A DNA stretch of 57,129 bases from an uncultured Spirochaetales bacterium (GTDB taxonomy: Bacteria > Spirochaetota > Spirochaetia > Sphaerochaetales > Sphaerochaetaceae): contig CASFDA010000030.1 of assembly GCA_949293335.1 (NCBI GenBank), forward strand, positions 1-57,129, written 5' to 3'. How positions within the stretch are numbered: position 1 is the stretch's first letter; each line of letters starts with the position of its first letter. The notes beneath the pieces were generated by a model, which was given only the letters and a program-made list of their open reading frames with translations, was not told where the DNA came from and made no database searches. Positions 23,870 through 33,255 of the stretch are shown piece after piece. The position numbers and the translations under genes were made by a program.

Positions 23870-25027
23870 ATGCTGGACTTGAGATTAGAAAAAGAAATGG
23901 ACCATCTTCTCCGCATGCGCATAAGGGAGAGGCAGAGCGATGTAAGGAGTGACTATTACAGAGATACTACTGCAATAATACATTCTTCCCCCTTCAGACG
24001 CCTGAAGCATAAGACACAGGTATTTTTTGCACCCTCAAATGATCACATATGCACACGCATTGAACATTCGCTACACGTCGCATCAATAGCGAGTACCATT
24101 TCCCGTCCTCTGAATCTTGATACAGAACTCTGCTGGGCGATAGGACTGGGACATGATCTCGGACATACTCCGTTCGGGCACGTTGGGGAGAGAATAATCA
24201 GTGAAATCAAGGAAAGTAGGGGACTTGGCAAGTTCGAGCATGAGATAAACAGCCTCCGTGTCGTTGATTTTCTTTCAAACGGGGGAAAAGGACTGAATCT
24301 GACGTATGCAGTGCGTGATGGCATAATCTCGCACAATGGGGAGAGCATCAGCATGCGGATCAGACCTACGTTCGAAATAAAGGATCTCTCGTCGATAAAG
24401 GAACGGAAAGGACTGATACCTTCGACGTACGAAGGGGTAGTCGTCCGCTTTTCCGATACGATTGCGTATCTAGGGAGGGATTATGAGGATGCGTCAAGAC
24501 TTGGGCTTCTCAAGGACAAGAAGCTTCCAGATATAGTCATGAGCCGTCTTGGAAAGAGCAATTCTGAGATAATCAATACTCTTGTGAATGATCTTATCGC
24601 AGGCGCTGACAGCAGTGAAGGCATCGGCTTCAGCGAAAAGATATTCGAGGCGGTTGAGGCTCTCAGCGCCTTCAATTATGAGAATATCTACCGGTCGAAG
24701 ATACTAGATGGCTATACAAAATACTTCACTCGCCTGATAGACCTTGTAGTAGGCTACCTTTCGTCTCTTTTGAAGGATTACGGGTATGACGAGAGAGGAT
24801 ATCTTGATGAGAAGAACATGCTTGCAATCGGTTTTTACAACTACATATCCGACATGAAGGAGAAGTATCTCAGGATAGATGGATCTCTTGATAATGTGAT
24901 AATCGACTATGTCTCTGGCATGAGCGATAATTTCTGCCTTGATGCTGCGAACGAGATACTGAAGCCCGAGCACATCAATGATGAGATAAACAAGAGCATA
25001 ACAGGTAAGTGGTTCGACGCTCTATGA
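23870..25027 (+). CDS. dgt: dGTPase-like HD-domain triphosphohydrolase
   Basis: A 385-residue dNTP triphosphohydrolase of the bacterial dGTPase-like group. The signatures are FRRLKHKTQVF, the TRIEHSLHVA His, and the GHDLGHTPFGH HD motif, spaced as in the family. These enzymes lower dNTP pools to deoxynucleoside plus triphosphate. An SD (AGGAG) lies 7 nt before ATG 23870, with TATCAT a little upstream. The gene converges on nrdR with a single base between the stop codons. Confidence 0.9.
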   Translation: MLDLRLEKEMDHLLRMRIRERQSDVRSDYYRDTTAIIHSSPFRRLKHKTQVFFAPSNDHICTRIEHSLHVASIASTISRPLNLDTELCWAIGLGHDLGHTPFGHVGERIISEIKESRGLGKFEHEINSLRVVDFLSNGGKGLNLTYAVRDGIISHNGESISMRIRPTFEIKDLSSIKERKGLIPSTYEGVVVRFSDTIAYLGRDYEDASRLGLLKDKKLPDIVMSRLGKSNSEIINTLVNDLIAGADSSEGIGFSEKIFEAVEALSAFNYENIYRSKILDGYTKYFTRLIDLVVGYLSSLLKDYGYDERGYLDEKNMLAIGFYNYISDMKEKYLRIDGSLDNVIIDYVSGMSDNFCLDAANEILKPEHINDEINKSITGKWFDAL

Positions 25028-25028
25028 G

Positions 25029-25496
25029 TTACTCTTTTGCGTCCTTCGCGATCTTCTCGATCTCCATCACGAACTGTCCGACGTCGTTGAATTCCCGGTA
25101 CACGGCAGCAAAGCGTACGTAAGCAACCGGATTGAGCTTATAAAGCTCCTTGAGTGTCTCTTCCCCGATTTCCCGGCTTGTTATCGTTCGTTTAGCACCT
25201 GCAATCTCGCTGATCCTGATCTCGATTTTCGACAGGGTCCTCTCCAGTTCCTCCTGGTCTATATTGATCTTTTCGGTGCAGACCCTGATCCCATGCTCGA
25301 CCTTGCTCATATCAAATGGCTGATGCTTGCCGTTCTTCTTTATGACAATGATCGGCTTCAGTTCTATCCTCTCATAGCTGGTGAATCTCCAGCCGCACTT
25401 TTCGCACTCTCTTCTTCTCCTGATTGAGAGCCCATCCTTGCTCGGGCGGGACTCAAGGACTTTATCTATCATGTATCCACACTTTGGGCATTTCAT
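25029..25496 (-). CDS. nrdR: Ribonucleotide reductase transcriptional repressor NrdR
   Basis: A 155-residue repressor. The N-terminal zinc ribbon has CPKCG (3-7) and CEKCG, and the ATP-cone domain starts at IVIKKNGKHQPFD. NrdR senses ATP/dATP and represses ribonucleotide reductase genes. No nrd gene is in the window, so its targets are elsewhere. Its neighbour is a dNTP-degrading dGTPase, so both genes act on dNTP supply. Confidence 0.93.
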   Translation of the reverse strand: MKCPKCGYMIDKVLESRPSKDGLSIRRRRECEKCGWRFTSYERIELKPIIVIKKNGKHQPFDMSKVEHGIRVCTEKINIDQEELERTLSKIEIRISEIAGAKRTITSREIGEETLKELYKLNPVAYVRFAAVYREFNDVGQFVMEIEKIAKDAKE

Positions 25497-25545
25497 AAGG
25501 TCTTTATTCTATCACTTCAGAGTGTGATTTTGTGTAATTTCAATA

Positions 25546-25579
25546 TTGTTATAGTTTTTCAATTTTGTTACTATAACAA
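25546..25579. promoter_or_regulatory. 10-bp inverted repeat and promoter before the ACT-domain gene
   Basis: TTGTTATAGT (25546-25555) and ACTATAACAA (25570-25579) are perfect complements with a 14-bp spacer. TATAAC at 25572-25577 serves as a -10 six bases before ATG 25584. Hence one arm overlaps the -10, the expected geometry for an operator, possibly for the adjacent ACT-domain protein itself. The start lacks an SD and may be leaderless. Confidence 0.55.
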
Positions 25580-25583
25580 CGAA

Positions 25584-26237
25584 ATGGCTGGAAATATAAC
25601 AGAACAGGTAAAATTTCTCATTAATTCGAATCCGACAATACAGGATGCAATAGCTCTTGGAATCGTGAACTACTCAAGTCTTGCGAAAGTGCTTTTGCCT
25701 GAAGTGGAGAAGCAGATAGGGGACAAAGTAAGTGAGCAGGCTGTAGTGATGGCTGCTAGAAGACATAGTACGAAGATAGAGTCTGCCGGTGAGAAAAAGA
25801 AAGGGATCGGATATGAGATCATGATGACTACAGGAATATTCGATGTGAATATGATCAGGAGGAACTCATTTGTCTCGAGACTTTTCGAACTATATGAAAT
25901 AGTTGATCTTTCAAAAGGTGAGTTTCTGAACATAACACTTGGAAGTCACGAGCTCTCTGTTCTTGTCAGTCAGAAATACAGGGGCAAGGTACTTGAGATA
26001 GCAAAAGAAGAGGAGATCATCCGCACATGGGATGACCTTGTATCAATCTCAATACTCTTCCAGGGGGATTTCATAGACACTCCGGGGCTTGTATATCAGG
26101 CAACAAGGTGCCTTTATTTTGACAGGATAAATGTGATCGAGGTTGTAAGCACGTACAACGTCCTCACGTTCGTGGTGACGAGAGAAGAGAGCCTCAAAGC
26201 CTATCAGGTACTGGAATCTTTCATGAAGAGCTATTAG
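25584..26237 (+). CDS. ACT-domain protein, probable regulator
   Basis: A 217-residue protein of a family better known from archaea. The N-terminal part (NPTIQDAIALGIVNYSSLAKVLLPEV, then VSEQAVVMAARRHS) looks like a helical DNA-binding or adaptor domain. The C-terminal about 75 residues (ISILFQGDFIDTPGLVYQATRCLYFDRINVIEVVST) form an ACT domain, which usually binds amino acids. I start at ATG 25584; the frame is open from GTG 25524, which lies in the promoter region. The function is unknown; ligand-responsive regulation, perhaps autoregulation through the inverted repeat at its start, is inferred. Confidence 0.65.
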   Translation: MAGNITEQVKFLINSNPTIQDAIALGIVNYSSLAKVLLPEVEKQIGDKVSEQAVVMAARRHSTKIESAGEKKKGIGYEIMMTTGIFDVNMIRRNSFVSRLFELYEIVDLSKGEFLNITLGSHELSVLVSQKYRGKVLEIAKEEEIIRTWDDLVSISILFQGDFIDTPGLVYQATRCLYFDRINVIEVVSTYNVLTFVVTREESLKAYQVLESFMKSY

Positions 26238-27027
26238 CTTTCCTGACAAGAGCTATAAGATTCTTGCACTCTCCTTTTTCTGCTGTGTATACAAGTCCTT
26301 TTGATTTCTTCCTCTCTTCAAGCATTTCCTCTGTGAATGAAAGGGGAGTACCGTCCTCATATACGTTTTCTATACCGAGCTTTTCAGAAACCGCTACGGC
26401 AGATGCGAGATCCCAGGCGTAGCAGGGTAGTGTGACAGAGCCTTTTATCCCGGAAGAGAGTGAGACGAGCAGTATCTGGAGGATGGAGGAGCCGATCACT
26501 CTCGCTTTCTTGTCAAATGAAGAGAGGTCATAGCATCCCAGCCTGCTTGATAACATGATCTCATCAAGTCCTTCCTCCTTCCTTTCCCTCACGAATTTCT
26601 CTCCGTTGACAAATACATCGCCACCTGGAATATACGATACGAACAGTTCCTCTTCACCAAGGCCGAACCTTGGTGCTGCTATGAATGCTCCGACTGCTTT
26701 CTTATTGCTGTCCAGAATTCCCACGGATGTGCAGTACGAAGGAAGGCCAAGTGTGTATACTCCAGTACCGTCTATAGGATCGATCACGAAAGTCCAGCAC
26801 CTGGAGCTGCTATATTCGGTCACGTGTTCTTCGCTGACAACGTTCGCATCGGGAAACAGATTGCCGATTGTCCTTATCAGAGAGCTGGATATCTCCATAT
26901 CAACGTTCGTGACGGGGGTTCCGTCATCCTTCATCGTCTTTCTTGCGTCTTTCTGACATTTCCTTGCATATCTAGAAAGGTCCCTCACTTCTTCAGAGAG
27001 GACTTTGAATCGATCTTTTTCGGACAT
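26221..27027 (-). CDS. Inositol monophosphatase-family phosphatase (CysQ-like)
   Basis: A 268-residue Mg-dependent phosphatase of the FIG/IMPase superfamily. Metal ligands are seen in VVSEEH, DPIDGTGVY (motif DPxDGT) and WDLASAVAV. The family covers inositol-1-phosphatase, fructose-1,6-bisphosphatase and 3'-phosphoadenosine-5'-phosphate phosphatase; the substrate is open. ATG 27027 is chosen, with AGGA about 8 nt upstream; ATG 27036 is also possible. It is transcribed divergently from mfd and converges with the ACT-domain gene (17-bp tail overlap). Confidence 0.8.
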   Translation of the reverse strand: MSEKDRFKVLSEEVRDLSRYARKCQKDARKTMKDDGTPVTNVDMEISSSLIRTIGNLFPDANVVSEEHVTEYSSSRCWTFVIDPIDGTGVYTLGLPSYCTSVGILDSNKKAVGAFIAAPRFGLGEEELFVSYIPGGDVFVNGEKFVRERKEEGLDEIMLSSRLGCYDLSSFDKKARVIGSSILQILLVSLSSGIKGSVTLPCYAWDLASAVAVSEKLGIENVYEDGTPLSFTEEMLEERKKSKGLVYTAEKGECKNLIALVRKANSSS

Positions 27028-27045
27028 ATATTCCATCCTGAAAAG

Positions 27046-27073
27046 ATTATAACAACTTTCAGCAGGTTGCCAA
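27046..27073 (-). promoter_or_regulatory. Promoter of the CysQ-like gene
   Basis: On the minus strand TTGGCA (27073-27068) and a perfect TATAAT (27051-27046) are 16 bp apart. The start codon is 18 bases from the -10. Its -35 is the same DNA as the -35 of the mfd promoter on the other strand. Confidence 0.6.
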
Positions 27074-27095
27074 AGGTGGTTTGTTTTCCTATCAT
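27067..27095 (+). promoter_or_regulatory. Promoter of mfd, back to back with the divergent promoter
   Basis: TTGCCA (27067-27072) and TATCAT (27090-27095) have 17-bp spacing. ATG 27106 follows the -10 by ten bases, leaving a leader of at most a few bases. The -35 hexamers of the two divergent promoters coincide, so polymerases should compete. Confidence 0.6.
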
Positions 27096-27105
27096 CATCC
27101 ATGCG

Positions 27106-30100
27106 ATGGATGAGAAGCTGGATGATCTTATACATTCGTATATTCTAAAAAACAAGTTCATGGATACCTTCGGAAAAGATCCGGAAGGGTGTTTTTCTAT
27201 TGATGGTATATCCAATTATCCTCTCTCCTTATTGCTTTTGGATTCTTATCAGAGAAGCAAAAGGCGTATCTTCTGCATTTTCCCGACAGAAGAGGCACTG
27301 AAGGAGAGGGCAAAAGAACTAGAGGGAAAGACAGACAACCTGATCGTTTACCCGGGAAGCGGAAAGCTTCTCTACAGCCCTTTCACGATGAACAAAGCTG
27401 AGCTAGATGAGAAGGACGCTTTGGAACGCATCGGCGAAAGTGATTCATTCCTTGCCCTCTTTTCCCTCCGTTCATTCCTTTCTCCCTGTCTTGGATTGAA
27501 TGCGATAACTGAGCATTCGCTGAAGTTCTCTGTCGGAGATGAGTATGATCCTCTGTCAGTGATCGAGCGTCTCAATGAGACCGGGTATCAGAGGACCTCT
27601 TTCTGCAATGACGAGGGTACTTATGCCCTGCGAGGAGAGGTCCTGGACATCTTTCCGTTTTCCCGGACCTATCCGATACGCATCTACTCTGAGTGGGACA
27701 AGATCGAGAGGATAAGGGAGTACGACCCTCTTTCACAAAAAGCACTGAAGGATATAAGGAGCTTTTCTGTCTCTGTCGGTTCATCCAGCCTGGTTCTCAA
27801 TTCCCATATTGATCAGTACATCAGGGCTGGAGATCTCTTCTTCCTTATCGGTTCGGAACGCCTTGAGACAGCAAGGAAGGCCATTTTGAAGGAAGCTGGA
27901 GAAAGGTATAAGGAGGAGTACAGAAAAAGAGAGGACGTTCTTTCTCCGGATAAGCTTCTTCTTGATTTTGACACTTTCTTTGCAAACAGAAGCGGGGTGA
28001 CGACAATTCATGACATAAGGAATGAAGACGCGTTTCACTTCTCAGTCTCCCCGTCGCGGTCATATTTCGGTAATCTTACCTATTTCAAGGATGATACCCT
28101 TTCTTTGCTGAAGAACGAATGGAAAGTCTTTGTAATAGCGCCAAGTGAGGTTCAGAAGGAGAGACTCGACTCTGTCCTTTCATCAATGGATGTATCCATC
28201 ATGATCAAGGACCTGTCGTCAGGGTTCTCGGTTGATGATGAGAAGATACTTGTGACGCTTGATGCGGAGATCTTCGGCAGGAAGAGGAGGAAAGTCGAAC
28301 GCATCAGCCAGATCGAGAGCGCCCCCCTCGATTCGTTTGTCGACTTGAAGGAAGGGGATTACGTCGTACATGTCAATTACGGTATCGGACAGTTTGAGAA
28401 GATCGAACGTGTAAAGGCGTTCGACACAGAGAGGGATTACATAAAGATCAAGTATCTTTCGGATGAGTATCTCTATGTGCCGATCGAACAGGCGAACCTC
28501 GTACAGAAATACATAGGAAACGATGGAAAACCACCGAAACTTGATTCGATGGGCTCTACAAGCTGGACGAAGAAGAAGGAGAAGGCTAGGAAAAGCGCTG
28601 AAAAACTCGCATCAGAGCTTGTGCGTCTCTATGCAGAACGATCTGAAGCTGAAGGTTATCCATTTGAAAAGGATACCGACTGGCAACTTCAGTTTGAGGC
28701 ATCTTTCCCGTATTCAGAGACTCCTGACCAGATCAAATGCCTTGAGGAGATAAAGGCGGATATGGAGACGAAGAAGGTAATGGATCGTCTCATATGCGGT
28801 GATGTCGGGTATGGAAAGACAGAGCTGGCCTTCCGCGCGGCATTCAAGGCAGTACTTTCTGGAAAGCAGGTTGCCTTCCTTGCCCCGACTGTCGTTCTTG
28901 CTGAACAGCATTATCAGAATTTCATGGAGCGTTCATCTTCTTTCCCAATCAGATGTGCGATCCTCACGCGCTTTACAAGTACAAGGGAAGCCTCACGCAT
29001 CAAGAATGAAATCAGTACTGGGGGAATAGATATTCTTTTCGGTACACACAGGATTCTCCGTGGTCTCAGGTTCAGTGATCTCGGGTTGCTGATTGTTGAT
29101 GAGGAGCAGAGGTTTGGGGTAAAGGACAAGGAGAGGATAAAGGAGATGAAGACGAATGTGGATTGCCTGACGCTCTCGGCAACTCCTATTCCACGCACTC
29201 TCTATATGTCCCTTCTGAAAGTAAGGGACATGTCCCTCCTTACTACTGCTCCTAGGGAACGACTTCCGGTAGAAACTTACATAGGCGAATACGATCCACA
29301 TCTTGTAGAGAACGCGATAAGAAATGAACTCCAGCGAGCGGGGCAGGTCTTTTTCCTTCATAATCGCATTGAAGATCTGGATGACGTCGCAAGCGAGATA
29401 AAAAGGGCCATTCCTTCAGCGATCGTCGAATCTGCGCATGGTCAGATGGATTCGGAAGAACTTGAGGACAAGATGCACCGTTTTGTCTATGGCGGGGTGC
29501 AGGTTCTTGTCTCGACAACGATAATTGAGAATGGAATTGATATTCCAAATGTCAATACGATAATAATTGACAGGGCTGAGAGGTTAGGCCTCAGCCAGCT
29601 CTACCAGCTTCGCGGAAGGGTAGGGAGAAGTGACAGGAAAGCATATTGCTATCTGTTCTATCCTGATAAAAGCGCCCTTACAGATGATGCGATAAAGCGC
29701 CTCAGGGTGATGAGTGAGAATACAGCGCTCGGATCCGGGTTCAAGATCGCTATGAAGGATATGGAGTTCAGGGGCGCAGGAAATATACTTGGCCGGGAGC
29801 AGTCCGGACATCTGGAGGCTGTCGGACTCGATATGTATCTCAAGCTTCTCGGTGAAGAGGTAGATCGTCTGACAAGTGAAAACAAAGAAACACCACGTGA
29901 GGTATTCCTTGAACTCGAATACACAGGCTTCATTCCCGACTCGTACATTTCTGATGCCAGCGTGAAGTTTGATCTTTATAAGAAGATCGCCTCAGTTTCA
30001 AGCAGGGAGAGCCTTGATTCCCTCCGCTCAGAGATCACGGATCGCTTTGGTCCGCTTCCTGAGGAGGTTGATAATCTCTTCTGCATCGCTGAGATCAAGA

Positions 30101-30333
30101 TACTCATGAGAGCCCTTTCTATCTATCATGCGTACGAAAGAAGGGGAGAGATCACATTTGTCCTGGATAAGGTTGCAGCCATCAATGTCTCGAAGCTCGT
30201 CACACTGGTAACACTTTCAGCTGGGCGTGTACGAATTTCACCTTCCTCTGACAAGATAATCATGAAGACAGATACATTCTCGCTTAAGGACAAGGCACTG
30301 TTCATTCTCGAAGAACTCAGGAGGCTTTTATGA
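27106..30333 (+). CDS. mfd: Transcription-repair coupling factor Mfd
   Basis: A 1075-residue translocase that removes stalled RNA polymerase and recruits UvrA. It has a UvrB-like N-terminal module, the RNA-polymerase-interacting domain (YVVHVNYGIGQFEKIERV), the RecG-like helicase with Walker A GDVGYGKTE, DEEQRFG, the LSATPIPRTLYMSL motif and a C-terminal D7 domain. The open frame extends 94 codons further upstream, but this runs through the CysQ-like gene on the other strand; ATG 27106 fits the promoter and the normal family start. It overlaps trmB by 4 bp. Confidence 0.94.
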   Translation: MDEKLDDLIHSYILKNKFMDTFGKDPEGCFSIDGISNYPLSLLLLDSYQRSKRRIFCIFPTEEALKERAKELEGKTDNLIVYPGSGKLLYSPFTMNKAELDEKDALERIGESDSFLALFSLRSFLSPCLGLNAITEHSLKFSVGDEYDPLSVIERLNETGYQRTSFCNDEGTYALRGEVLDIFPFSRTYPIRIYSEWDKIERIREYDPLSQKALKDIRSFSVSVGSSSLVLNSHIDQYIRAGDLFFLIGSERLETARKAILKEAGERYKEEYRKREDVLSPDKLLLDFDTFFANRSGVTTIHDIRNEDAFHFSVSPSRSYFGNLTYFKDDTLSLLKNEWKVFVIAPSEVQKERLDSVLSSMDVSIMIKDLSSGFSVDDEKILVTLDAEIFGRKRRKVERISQIESAPLDSFVDLKEGDYVVHVNYGIGQFEKIERVKAFDTERDYIKIKYLSDEYLYVPIEQANLVQKYIGNDGKPPKLDSMGSTSWTKKKEKARKSAEKLASELVRLYAERSEAEGYPFEKDTDWQLQFEASFPYSETPDQIKCLEEIKADMETKKVMDRLICGDVGYGKTELAFRAAFKAVLSGKQVAFLAPTVVLAEQHYQNFMERSSSFPIRCAILTRFTSTREASRIKNEISTGGIDILFGTHRILRGLRFSDLGLLIVDEEQRFGVKDKERIKEMKTNVDCLTLSATPIPRTLYMSLLKVRDMSLLTTAPRERLPVETYIGEYDPHLVENAIRNELQRAGQVFFLHNRIEDLDDVASEIKRAIPSAIVESAHGQMDSEELEDKMHRFVYGGVQVLVSTTIIENGIDIPNVNTIIIDRAERLGLSQLYQLRGRVGRSDRKAYCYLFYPDKSALTDDAIKRLRVMSENTALGSGFKIAMKDMEFRGAGNILGREQSGHLEAVGLDMYLKLLGEEVDRLTSENKETPREVFLELEYTGFIPDSYISDASVKFDLYKKIASVSSRESLDSLRSEITDRFGPLPEEVDNLFCIAEIKILMRALSIYHAYERRGEITFVLDKVAAINVSKLVTLVTLSAGRVRISPSSDKIIMKTDTFSLKDKALFILEELRRLL

Positions 30334-31043
30334 ACGATGATGAGATCCTTGAAAGGATCATGGACGTAGAGATAAGGGAAGAAGGGAGAAGGGGAATAAA
30401 GAGTTATGTGCTCAGGAACAATGTCCTTTCCGATGAAGAGAAGAAGATCATAATTGAGAACAAGAGATTCCTCTCTTTCTTTGACAGCTCGAAGAGAGTC
30501 ACTGATCTTTTTGATGAAAAGAAACCACTTGTCATCGAAATTGGATTTGGGATGGGTGACATCACATGGCGCATTGCAAAGGAAAATCCTGAAACTTCTT
30601 ATCTTGCGCTCGATGTGTATCTTCTGGGCTGTGTGAAGTTGTTGCGTGAACTTGGAAAGAATGGTGTCGGGAATGTCAATGTCATGAGATTCAATGCACC
30701 AGATGTCCTTTCTTGCATGACAGATGACGGTTCGGTGGATGGTTTCCATATTTTCTTCCCCGATCCATGGCCGAAGAAGAGACATCACAAGAGGCGGCTT
30801 CTGAATCTTCCTTTCCTTCATCTGCTTGCGAAAAAGCTAAAGAAGGGCGGATATATTTACTTCGTGACAGACTGGGAAGAATACGCAGATGAGGTTCTCG
30901 CCCTTTCAAGGGAAGAAAGCCTCTTGGTCAATCCGCATGATGGATTTGCCCCTCCTTGCTCATGGCGGCCGACCACCAAATTCGAGAGGAAGGGCATTGA
31001 AAAGGATCACAAGATCAATGAGATCTGGCTTGTGCGGCAGTGA
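30330..31043 (+). CDS. trmB: tRNA (guanine-N7-)-methyltransferase
   Basis: A 237-residue SAM enzyme making m7G46 in tRNA. The SAM-binding EIGFGMGDITW and the family motif FPDPWPKKRHHKRRL are intact, as is the C-terminal TKFERKGIEKDHKINEIW. About 60 N-terminal residues precede the SAM domain, slightly longer than common. It starts inside the mfd stop (ATGA) and ends at a bidirectional terminator. Confidence 0.93.
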   Translation: MNDDEILERIMDVEIREEGRRGIKSYVLRNNVLSDEEKKIIIENKRFLSFFDSSKRVTDLFDEKKPLVIEIGFGMGDITWRIAKENPETSYLALDVYLLGCVKLLRELGKNGVGNVNVMRFNAPDVLSCMTDDGSVDGFHIFFPDPWPKKRHHKRRLLNLPFLHLLAKKLKKGGYIYFVTDWEEYADEVLALSREESLLVNPHDGFAPPCSWRPTTKFERKGIEKDHKINEIWLVRQ

Positions 31044-31048
31044 AAAAA

Positions 31049-31074
31049 GCATCAGAGTTTTTACGCTCTGATGC
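31049..31074. terminator. Bidirectional Rho-independent terminator
   Basis: GCATCAGAG (31049-31057) pairs with CTCTGATGC (31066-31074). Six A residues at 31043-31048 become a U-run for the minus-strand EF-G-like transcript; the same stem can stop mfd-trmB. It lies between convergent genes. Confidence 0.8.
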
Positions 31075-31085
31075 CAATACTAGCC

Positions 31086-33164
31086 TCACTGGCTTTCTTT
31101 GTTTCTCTTGGATTCTGCGATCACATCGTCAGCAAGCTTCCCGTTAAGCTGTTCGTAGTGGTCGAACTCAAGCTCAAATGAGCCAGTACCGCTGGTCATG
31201 CTCTTCAGATCGGTTGCATAGCTCCTGAGCTCTGCCATTGGAACTTCTGCCCTTACAGATACGACGTGACCTTTTTCTTCCTGTCCTAGCACTCTTCCAC
31301 GCTTGGATGACAGGTCAGAAAGTATTGCCCCCAGATATTCCTGATCGACGAACACTTCAAGTTTCATGAAGGGTTCGAGAAGTACGACTCCAGCTTTGCC
31401 GAGAGCCTCCTGCATAGCCCCTTTTGCTGCAAGCTTGAATGCCATTTCAGACGAGTCGACCGGATGCTCTTTTCCATCTACCAGAGTAATGCCGATGTCC
31501 ACAAGCGGATATCCAGCCAGATAGCCTTCTTCCATTGCCTCGTGGATTCCCTTCTCGATTCCAGGGACGTACCCTTTGGAGATAGCGCCTCCTTTGACTG
31601 CGTTGTTGAACTCGTAGTATTTTCCCCTTTCAATCGGTGAAATCTCAAGCACGACCCTGCCATACTGACCGTGTCCGCCAGACTGCTTCTTGTGAGTATA
31701 TTCGGCAAGGCCGGATGGTTTTGTGATCGTTTCGCGATATGCGATCCTTGGCGTCCTGGTCTTGATCGTGATCTTCTGCTTGTCCCTGATCTTGTCGAGG
31801 ATCATGGATATATGGAGTTCTCCCATGCCTCCGATGATCGACTCCTTAGTCTCATCGTTATAAGACATCTGGAATGTGAGATCCTCTTCTGCAATGCGAT
31901 GGAGAGCATCATTCATCTTGTCTTCACTCTTCTTGTCCTCTGCGCTTATTGCAAGCTGATAGATCGGCTGTGGAAGCTTGAGAGGGCGGAAGCGTCTCTT
32001 GAATTCAGGCCCCGCTACAAAGGTCGCATTCGTATATGCAATATCGCACTTCGTGATTATTCCAATGTCGCCTGCAGCAAGACTGTCTGTCTCGATAAGC
32101 TTCTTCCCAATGGCTCTGTATATCTTTCCTGGCTTTGCCTTACGTCCGATTTCGTTGTTGTAGATATCTGTGTCAGCTGTAAGGACTCCAGTCACGATCT
32201 TCAGGAAACTCATTTTTCCAGAGAACTGGTCGATCGATGTCTTGAAACAATATGCAGAGAAAGGCTTTGCCGGATCAATTTCAAGTGTAGTCTCTTCACC
32301 TTCGTGACCGATTATGTATTCCTTGATTCCAAGAGGCCACGGGAAATTATTCTTTATGAAATTGAGAAGTGATGTTATTCCTGCACCCTTGTCAGTTGCC
32401 CCGCAGAATACAGGGATGACCCTGTTTTCCCTCATGCCGACAGCCAGACCATGCCTTATGTCATCTGGTTCCAGCGTGCCGTTTTCAAAATATTTCTCGA
32501 TCAGTTCGTCTGTGCCTTCTGCTGCATTCTCGATAAGTCGTGCCCTGAAGTCTTCTACGACAGCTGCGTATTTCTCTGGAATCGGCATGGGTGTCTCCTT
32601 GCCGTTCTCGTGATATTCATATGCCTGATTCTCTATTAGATTTATGACTCCGCGGAATTCCTCTGCTTCCCCAAGTGCCATCACGACAGGGACAAAATGA
32701 GCGTTGAATTCCTCGACTAGGGAGTCTATGACATGGCGGAAGCTTGCCCTTTCCTTGTCCATCTTGTTGATGAATATGGCTCTTGGCTTGTTTCTCTCAT
32801 CAAGTCGTCTCCACAGCTTGATGGTCTCTATCTGGGCGCCTTCTCTTCCATCTACAACCATCAGTGCCGCTTCCGTTGCCCTGAAAGCACTGATCGCTTC
32901 TCCGATGAAGTCTCCTGTTCCCGGAGTATCCAGTATATTGATCCTCTTACCTTCCCAGTCTATCGAAGAGAGGGTAGTATGGACGGACATCTTCCTCTGG
33001 ATCTCCTCCTCTGTATAATCGCTGGTTGTTTTTCCGCTTTCAACTGTTTCGGCACGGGAAATGACTCCTGCATAGTACAACATCTGTTCTATGAGGTTGG
33101 TCTTTCCCGTACCGTTATGGCCGATTACAGCCAAATTCCTCAGATCCTTGGTCTCAACGCTCAT
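31086..33164 (-). CDS. EF-G-like translational GTPase (second EF-G paralogue)
   Basis: A 692-residue EF-G-type GTPase. G1 is GHNGTGKTN (not the AHIDAGKTT of true EF-G), and G3 is DTPGTGDF, so the catalytic His of the usual DTPGH motif is absent; NKMD (G4) is present. Domains II-V follow, including GGHGQYGRV. The start ATG 33164 has a strong SD (AAAGGAGGG); the frame is open to 33230. Spirochaetes are known to split translocation and ribosome recycling between two EF-G proteins (work on Borrelia). Whether this protein is that recycling factor or the separate EF-G2-like family is not settled here. Confidence 0.85.
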   Translation of the reverse strand: MSVETKDLRNLAVIGHNGTGKTNLIEQMLYYAGVISRAETVESGKTTSDYTEEEIQRKMSVHTTLSSIDWEGKRINILDTPGTGDFIGEAISAFRATEAALMVVDGREGAQIETIKLWRRLDERNKPRAIFINKMDKERASFRHVIDSLVEEFNAHFVPVVMALGEAEEFRGVINLIENQAYEYHENGKETPMPIPEKYAAVVEDFRARLIENAAEGTDELIEKYFENGTLEPDDIRHGLAVGMRENRVIPVFCGATDKGAGITSLLNFIKNNFPWPLGIKEYIIGHEGEETTLEIDPAKPFSAYCFKTSIDQFSGKMSFLKIVTGVLTADTDIYNNEIGRKAKPGKIYRAIGKKLIETDSLAAGDIGIITKCDIAYTNATFVAGPEFKRRFRPLKLPQPIYQLAISAEDKKSEDKMNDALHRIAEEDLTFQMSYNDETKESIIGGMGELHISMILDKIRDKQKITIKTRTPRIAYRETITKPSGLAEYTHKKQSGGHGQYGRVVLEISPIERGKYYEFNNAVKGGAISKGYVPGIEKGIHEAMEEGYLAGYPLVDIGITLVDGKEHPVDSSEMAFKLAAKGAMQEALGKAGVVLLEPFMKLEVFVDQEYLGAILSDLSSKRGRVLGQEEKGHVVSVRAEVPMAELRSYATDLKSMTSGTGSFELEFDHYEQLNGKLADDVIAESKRNKESQ

Positions 33165-33255
33165 AAATTCCCTCCTTTTTGAAATCAAAAGCTTAAAGAT
33201 AAGCTTAAATTGTGGAGTTTGATAAGTCAAAGAGAATTGAGCGTTGGAGAGTTAA

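Noticed and set aside
26824-27105. N-terminal extension of Mfd by 94 codons
   Set aside because: The segment is the coding region and promoter of the divergent CysQ-like gene, and the translation has no Mfd features; ATG 27106 fits the promoter.
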